Program-made: the position numbers and the translations under genes
Notes under the pieces: generated by a model
Databases searched by the model: none
What the model saw: only the letters and a program-made list of their open reading frames with translations
Told to the model about the DNA's origin: nothing
Assembly: GCA_031284225.1 (NCBI GenBank)
Contig: JAITAH010000118.1
Location: 1 to 11,574 of the forward strand
Direction of reading: 5' to 3'
DNA: 11,574 bases
DNA from: Dysgonamonadaceae bacterium
GTDB lineage: Bacteria > Bacteroidota > Bacteroidia > Bacteroidales > Azobacteroidaceae
In this document: one piece after another, positions 7,077 through 11,574 of the stretch
Position numbering within the stretch: the first letter of the stretch is position 1
Layout of the letters: each line of letters starts with the position of its first letter

Positions 7077-7242
7077 GCATTAAATTTCCACATTACACAC
7101 AGGCAGATAAAAATAGATGAAAGACAAAAGACAGAAGACGATAGATAGATTGGACATGTTCTCAAGCAATGGACGACGCTTTTTCGCTCATTGTGGAAAT
7201 TGTCAATATAAAAAATCGGATATGAGTAATTGAGACAAATTA

Positions 7243-7278
7243 AAAAAAACAGTTGGGGACAGCCCCAACTGTTTTTTT
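7243..7278 (-). terminator. Rho-independent terminator of the GH5 gene, symmetric
   Basis: A 16-bp perfect stem (AAAAAAACAGTTGGGG paired with CCCCAACTGTTTTTTT) encloses a four-base ACAG loop. It lies 40 bases past the stop codon of the GH5 gene. The GC core is followed by a T-run on both strands, so it can end transcription in either direction. It should shield the ATPase gene from read-through out of the long upstream GH5 gene. Confidence 0.88.
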
Positions 7279-7317
7279 AATACTGTCCTGCCAGTATTCC
7301 CCCCGGATCGGACAATT

Positions 7318-10300
7318 TTACTTTTTGATTATTTTCTGTATCACCGTCCCCTTATCGCCGGTGAGCACCAGCAGGTAAATGCCCTGTGCAAAACGGCTCA
7401 CATCAATATTATCCCGAATTGTGCCGCTCGCAGCTTCGTAAACCGTTTGTCCTGCCAAATTCAAGATGCGGACACTCTTAATCGACTGCCCGGAACGGAT
7501 ATACAATGTTTCCGACACCGGATTGGGGAAAACCGAAACTTCCGCATCGACCGTTAAATCGTTTATGCCGGTCGCCGAATAGTCGTAATTACGAATATAT
7601 TTCTCCATGATCGCCATCGTTGACTTTTCGGTTTTGTAGTCCTTGTCCGGCGAAACAGTAATATGGTAATTTTCGTAAAACGCGCCGCCGCACCAATAAG
7701 TTGCCGTGACCTGTTTCTGTTTCAAGTAACTGAATACGCTGTCAATAAGAACCATATAACGAGGATCGGATTGACTGGCGCCATTGTACGGAACACCGAA
7801 CTCGCCAATCATGCCGATTTTACCATTGGTGGTACACCAGTTGATAAACGGGTCGAGGCGTTGCTTGTAAACGTTAAAGTTACTGCCCACTTCCGCATCA
7901 TAACTCGCGTCGTACGTGCCGGAAGCATCGTTATCAAAATAGCAGTGCGCCTGATAAATCAATTTGTTAGCAGGGTCGGTCAGGTTTTTCAGTTCATCGC
8001 TTGCCGACCAGCCGGCAGCGGATGCGTAATTTTTGCCTTCCACAACGATATAAGCCTCCGTATCTTTGGTACGAATAGCATCGATAACTGTCTGGTAATT
8101 GTCGCGCAAGATGTTAATATCCACCCCTTTCGGTTCGTTCATCAGGTCGTAGCCCCAAATGTTGGAACAGTCGGCAAAAGCATCGACGAGGCGCGTCCAC
8201 GCATCGGCAAAATGTTCCTTCGTAATGCCGATATAGTCAAGCGAATTCCATCCGCCCCAACTGTTTGTCGAAGCACGCCACGTGCGGTAACCGGCAACGC
8301 CCACTTCAAACAGCGTGTCGTTGCGTGAATATTCCAGATAATCATGCATATCCGGCATGACCCACATTCCGAGCCGTTCCGCCTCTTTTACAACGGCGAG
8401 CATGGCGTTAATATCGGCGGCCACAAGCGTAGCGTTTGGTTCGCTCTGAATACGTTTCCAGCGAAACGGCAAACGAATGAGTTTTATTCCCTTTGCGTTG
8501 AAATAGTACAAATCTTCGTTTTTCGGATAACGGTAATTCGTTCCCAAAACGCCCGGATTGGTTCCTCCGGAAGCCGAAGCGAGGTTAATGCCCAACATTT
8601 TAGTTTCGCGCGGGGGCAATGTGCCGCTTTCGCTGTTCTGAATAGGATCATCAGGAATGGGCGGTGTATCGGGACAGGGGGCGGCAACGATCGTGCCTGC
8701 AAACGGTTCGCCTTTGTATGCGAAAATATTGTCGATATACACATTCATCGAACTGTAACCGCCTGCCCGCGGACGAAGCACATATACATTCGACAAATCG
8801 AGTTTATCCTTGAAATAACATAAAGGAATACTGATAGATACCCATTGCCCCGGCGTTAGGGCGACAGCGGCCACCTCTGACGGATTGTCGAGTTTTGCAC
8901 CTGCATTGTCGTGCATAAAGAAAGTCATCGAGCAAGGCTTGTTATCCACCAGACTGCTTGCCAGATAAGCGCTGATGTGCAGGTATTCCATGTCGCTCAA
9001 ATCCATCGTCGTGCTGGTTCTGTGTATTTTGAAAGGATAATCGTTCCAGCCGGTGAGTTTGATAGTGCTGTTTCCGGGAACAATTTCCACAAACTCGCGG
9101 TCCTGATTGGCATTTTGCCCGTAATTCATTTTAGCAATCTTGTAGTCGTCTTCCAGCGTATAATTTCCCGAAATATCCCAGATGCCCAGATTGTCCTGAT
9201 AATCCGCTTCCTCAAACTGTTCGCAGAAGATGGACTTCACGTTGGCGGCCACTGCTGCGACGGCGGGTACGGTGACCGGCGGATCAAGTTCTTTTGGCAC
9301 AGGAGGGCCGGGAGGCTGTACACCGCCGCCGGCGCCCGATTTGTAGGCGTAAATATTATCCACATACAGCTTTGTCCCGGCAGAGCCTTTTCCTCCGCGC
9401 CGCAGGCGGATAATATTGATATTCGACACATCGAAACCGGAGTTGAGAGCAACAAAACGTGACAGCGGCAGATCGAAACTGATCCATCGTCCGTGCAGGT
9501 TTGCCTCAGTGATATTCAGCCAGATATTGGCCGCTACATGATTACTTCCACTCCAGTTGAAAATCAGCCCGAAATCAAATTCGCCAATTCCCTGATCATT
9601 ACCGGGCGAATAAATATCAACATGAATACTGTCCAGTCCCGCCAGATTAAGCGTTCCAAGCGCAATTTGCGCCTGATTATCGTTGTAAAGCGGGTCGAGT
9701 TTCAGCAGCGATTCGGCGGGTGAACTTTCTAAAGGATAGATGATTTCCTTCGTGCAGGCCGTTTTGCCTTCAGCCAGCCAGTCGGAATAGGTCAAATTAA
9801 ACTGTCCACAAGAGTAAACATCGCTAAAAATACCCACAACGCTGTCGGGGTCGTGACGCGGCGTGGGTGCGGGAACAGTGGGTAACTCGGCCGTTAAATC
9901 AACAACTGCACCGACAGTTATTCTTACCGGGTCGATAAGCGTCATTGTCAGGCTGCCCGACTTCGTGGCGTCGTAGTCGGAAGTTGCCGTGACGGTCAGC
10001 GCCGTTGCAGACTCGTCGGCAGCTACCGTAAGCAAGCCGGCGGTAGAAATCGCAGTAACAGAACTGTTTGCACCGGCAAGCGACCACGTTACTGTTGCCG
10101 GCGGATTATTTGTGCCGGAAACAGTTGCTTTGTATTGAGCCGTTGAATTGCGTTGGACAGCCGTAGAGCCGGAAACCGCCACCGAGTTCACCACCGGCGT
10201 ATGATCCACATATTCAGAGCTGTAAGCATAGATATTGTCCACATACAATTTTTGTCCGGGCGAACCCTGTGCACCACGCCGTAGCCGCAACACCAAAGCA

Positions 10301-11574
10301 TATTCGCCGGCTGCGGTAAATTTACTTACGGGAACTTCGAGGCTAATCCACTGATCGTGCCGGTTTTGTTCGGTAATCCGGTACCACAGGTCAGCCTGTA
10401 CCCACGAGGCATTTGTCCAGTGATTGGTTCCCATATAAAAAGAAAAATCAAATTCACCGATTCCAGTGTTTCCGGCAGGAGAAAAGATGTCGATGTGGAT
10501 ACTGTCCATTCCGGTCAGGAGCACTGCGCCGAGGCTAATCTGTGCTACATTGCTGTTGATGAGCGAGTCGAGAAACAGGAGGCGGTCGTTGGGATCAGCG
10601 TCAAAAGGAGTGATGATTTCCTTGCGCGGTTTGACAGTGCCGGCAGCCAGCCAGTCGTCGTAATCTGCAACAAACTGCCCGTTATTATTGTAATAGTCGC
10701 TGAAAATGCTTTTCACACTCGCCTGATTATGTCGGGGCGTTGGTGCAGGCGTTGCCGGCGGGTTGATAACGATGACTTTGCGGACGCCTGATTTCGTATT
10801 GTCATAAACCGAAGTGGCAGTAACCGTCAGGACTGCGGCTGTTTCGTCGGCAGCCACGGTGAGCAGTCCGCCGGACGAAAGCGTGGTTCCCGCTTTGGCA
10901 GCGCCCGTAAGCGTCCATGTTACCGTTTGTGGCGGATAATTTGCGCCGGTAACGCTTGCGCCGTACTGTGCCGTTGCGCCGCGTTTTACCGCACCCGCGC
11001 CGCTAATCGTTACCGCTTCCACCGACTGGGTATGATCGATATATTCCGACTGATAGGCATAAATATTATCAACATAAAGGACATTGCCCGGGGAGCCGGC
11101 TCCACCGCGCCGGATGACAACGTGCGTAACCTGATCGATCTGCATATTGCCGGTTGCGAATTTCGAAACGGCTACTTCGATCGGAATCCATTCTCCGTGC
11201 CGGTTGCCCGTTGTGATATTGAGCCAGATACCTGCATAAATCTCCGTACCGTTCGCCGAGATCAGCGCACATTCGAACTCGCCGATGCCAATGTCGTTGC
11301 CGGGCGAAAAAATGTCGATATGAAGCGTATCCTTTGTGCGCCAGTCCTGTGCATCGAAGGCAAAACGCGCTTCTTTGTTGCCGGAGCCGTTAAGAAGGTT
11401 TGAAATTTTCATCACCACGTCGGCAGGAGCGCCGGCAAAGGGCGTCTCGAAAGTGACTTGCGGAACGGCAGCTACGTATTGCATATTTCCAACCGCTGTG
11501 TAGTGATTGCTGAACAGAGCCGTTACCCTGTTCGCTGCGTGCGACGGCGCGGGCGCCGGAGCCGTTGGCTCCGC
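7318..11574 (-). CDS. Multimodular secreted GH5 glycoside hydrolase with CBM-like and Big domains and a T9SS tail; start beyond the right edge
   Basis: The frame is open from the window edge to a TAA at 7318-7320 (1418 residues seen). Residues below are counted from the edge. A beta-sandwich module occupies 1-178, a Big Ig-like domain 183-273, sandwich 280-457, Big 459-547, sandwich 571-746, a Pro/Gly-rich linker 747-775, a divergent sandwich 776-955, the GH5 barrel 992-1330, and a T9SS type A sorting domain 1344-1418 with PNP at 1350-1352. All eight residues usually invariant in GH5 are present: Arg1034, His1077, Asn1146, acid/base Glu1147 (LMNEPKG), His1210, Tyr1212, nucleophile Glu1258 (IGEFGVP) and Trp1294. 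GH5 enzymes cut beta-1,4-glucans, mannans and related polymers by a retaining mechanism; HCYFDNDASGTYD recalls the GH5_5-type endoglucanases, but I do not commit to a subfamily. The T9SS tail predicts export through the outer membrane and surface attachment or release. An ATG at 11484 falls inside the first module and is not the start. It ends in a strong terminator. Confidence 0.93.
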   Translation of the reverse strand, partial: AEPTAPAPAPSHAANRVTALFSNHYTAVGNMQYVAAVPQVTFETPFAGAPADVVMKISNLLNGSGNKEARFAFDAQDWRTKDTLHIDIFSPGNDIGIGEFECALISANGTEIYAGIWLNITTGNRHGEWIPIEVAVSKFATGNMQIDQVTHVVIRRGGAGSPGNVLYVDNIYAYQSEYIDHTQSVEAVTISGAGAVKRGATAQYGASVTGANYPPQTVTWTLTGAAKAGTTLSSGGLLTVAADETAAVLTVTATSVYDNTKSGVRKVIVINPPATPAPTPRHNQASVKSIFSDYYNNNGQFVADYDDWLAAGTVKPRKEIITPFDADPNDRLLFLDSLINSNVAQISLGAVLLTGMDSIHIDIFSPAGNTGIGEFDFSFYMGTNHWTNASWVQADLWYRITEQNRHDQWISLEVPVSKFTAAGEYALVLRLRRGAQGSPGQKLYVDNIYAYSSEYVDHTPVVNSVAVSGSTAVQRNSTAQYKATVSGTNNPPATVTWSLAGANSSVTAISTAGLLTVAADESATALTVTATSDYDATKSGSLTMTLIDPVRITVGAVVDLTAELPTVPAPTPRHDPDSVVGIFSDVYSCGQFNLTYSDWLAEGKTACTKEIIYPLESSPAESLLKLDPLYNDNQAQIALGTLNLAGLDSIHVDIYSPGNDQGIGEFDFGLIFNWSGSNHVAANIWLNITEANLHGRWISFDLPLSRFVALNSGFDVSNINIIRLRRGGKGSAGTKLYVDNIYAYKSGAGGGVQPPGPPVPKELDPPVTVPAVAAVAANVKSIFCEQFEEADYQDNLGIWDISGNYTLEDDYKIAKMNYGQNANQDREFVEIVPGNSTIKLTGWNDYPFKIHRTSTTMDLSDMEYLHISAYLASSLVDNKPCSMTFFMHDNAGAKLDNPSEVAAVALTPGQWVSISIPLCYFKDKLDLSNVYVLRPRAGGYSSMNVYIDNIFAYKGEPFAGTIVAAPCPDTPPIPDDPIQNSESGTLPPRETKMLGINLASASGGTNPGVLGTNYRYPKNEDLYYFNAKGIKLIRLPFRWKRIQSEPNATLVAADINAMLAVVKEAERLGMWVMPDMHDYLEYSRNDTLFEVGVAGYRTWRASTNSWGGWNSLDYIGITKEHFADAWTRLVDAFADCSNIWGYDLMNEPKGVDINILRDNYQTVIDAIRTKDTEAYIVVEGKNYASAAGWSASDELKNLTDPANKLIYQAHCYFDNDASGTYDASYDAEVGSNFNVYKQRLDPFINWCTTNGKIGMIGEFGVPYNGASQSDPRYMVLIDSVFSYLKQKQVTATYWCGGAFYENYHITVSPDKDYKTEKSTMAIMEKYIRNYDYSATGINDLTVDAEVSVFPNPVSETLYIRSGQSIKSVRILNLAGQTVYEAASGTIRDNIDVSRFAQGIYLLVLTGDKGTVIQKIIKK
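8710..11574 (-). repeat. Four tandem CBM-like beta-sandwich modules within the GH5 protein
   Basis: The modules lie at 11574-11041 (cut by the edge), 10737-10204, 9864-9337 and 9249-8710. Each ends in YVDNIYAY (YIDNIFAY in the last), preceded in the first three by L-RRG or similar and S-x-G-x-x-LYVDN. The first three share D-S-I-H-x-D-I-x-S-P (HIDIFSPGND in the first) and GIGEF. Modules two and three begin with PTPRH followed by IFSD, and the first has the degenerate forms PAPSH and LFSN. Such modules are found beside catalytic domains in secreted Bacteroidota enzymes and are thought to bind glycan. I cannot assign a CBM family by eye. The divergence between copies suggests old duplication rather than recent expansion. 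Confidence 0.75.
9934..11028 (-). repeat. Two bacterial Ig-like (Big) domains alternating with the CBM-like modules
   Basis: The two copies are encoded at 11028-10756 and 10200-9934. Both follow the pattern V-x-x-S-G-x-x-A-V-x-R, then PPxTVTW, then GLLTVAADE, then LTVTATS-x-YD-x-TKSG, typical of Big_2-like domains. These usually act as rigid spacers between binding modules in cell-surface and secreted proteins. There is no third copy between CBM-like modules three and four; a Gly/Pro-rich linker (GAGGGVQPPGPPVPK) takes its place. Confidence 0.75.

Larger units (their letters stand above)
7012..7317. other. Intergenic region between the ATPase gene and the GH5 gene
   Basis: This 306-base AT-rich stretch separates two minus-strand genes. 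From left to right it holds the ATPase leader with direct and inverted repeats, a candidate ATPase promoter, three near-identical heptamers at 7120-7140 (AAAGACA, AAAGACA, GAAGACG), a 10-bp perfect inverted repeat (AATTTCCACA at 7083-7092 and TGTGGAAATT at 7192-7201), and the terminator of the GH5 gene. A 38-codon frame at 7117-7233 exists, but nothing supports its translation. I see no RNA gene or mobile element here. Confidence 0.6.

Noticed and set aside
7117..7233. A 38-codon open frame starting MKDKRQKTIDRL
   Set aside because: It lies in a low-complexity heptamer tract (AAAGACA repeats), has no ribosome-binding site or clear promoter, and resembles no protein I know. Noncoding origin is more likely.
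7663..8328. A 221-codon plus-strand open frame, and further long frames on the plus strand up to 11403
   Set aside because: All are antisense to the GH5 gene, whose high-GC third positions keep the opposite strand open. None shows recognisable motifs.
11482..11484. ATG at 11484 as the start of the GH5 protein
   Set aside because: The frame stays open for 30 more codons to the window edge. Those codons supply the PAPSH and LFSN elements that open a CBM-like module, and no signal peptide follows the ATG, so the true start is outside.
9240..11574. The repeated modules as a CRISPR array or other DNA-level repeat
   Set aside because: The similarity is at protein level (GIGEF, YVDNIYAY, TVAADE). 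The DNA of the copies has diverged and there are no short, uniform repeats with unique spacers.

Overview
The window looks like accessory carbohydrate-degradation DNA from a member of the Bacteroidota, probably Bacteroidales. Three things point there: a hybrid two-component sensor with a periplasmic Reg_prop propeller, a secreted enzyme ending in a type IX secretion (T9SS) sorting domain, and candidate promoters of the Bacteroidetes TTTG / TAnnTTTG kind with weak Shine-Dalgarno sequences. The T9SS tail argues for a lineage that keeps this system (Paludibacter-, Porphyromonas- or Dysgonomonas-like, or an uncultured relative) rather than a typical gut Bacteroides. No rRNA, tRNA, CRISPR array, insertion sequence or SusC/SusD pair is visible.

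Layout from left to right. (1) 1-2661, minus strand: N-terminal 887 residues of a hybrid two-component system regulator; the rest lies beyond the left edge. (2) 2662-2856: AT-rich divergent promoter region with phased direct repeats, a spaced inverted repeat and candidate promoters for both directions. (3) 2857-5699, plus strand: a tight two-gene operon, a GH88 unsaturated uronyl hydrolase followed, through an ATGA stop/start overlap, by a short GH78-like enzyme whose usual catalytic Glu is Gln. (4) 5701-7011, minus strand: an AAA+ ATPase of the ATPase_2/DUF234 type, facing the operon with one base between the stop codons. (5) 7012-7317: a 306-base gap with a perfect palindrome next to a candidate ATPase promoter, a small heptamer repeat and a strong bidirectional terminator. 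(6) 7318 to the right edge, minus strand: at least 1418 residues of a secreted multimodular GH5 enzyme with four carbohydrate-binding-like beta-sandwich modules, two bacterial Ig-like domains and a T9SS tail; its start lies beyond the right edge.

How the genes may work together (inference): the sensor detects an oligosaccharide in the periplasm and activates the divergent GH88-GH78 pair. GH88 would remove the unsaturated uronic acid left by a polysaccharide lyase, and the GH78-like enzyme would take the next sugar, classically alpha-L-rhamnose. A rhamnose- and uronate-containing polymer is therefore the simplest guess, but no lyase or transporter is in view. The GH5 protein is a separate transcription unit on the opposite strand and would act outside the cell on a beta-glucan or beta-mannan type polymer; nothing in the window ties it to the same substrate. 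The ATPase has no evident role in carbohydrate use and looks like an unrelated, possibly transferred, gene.
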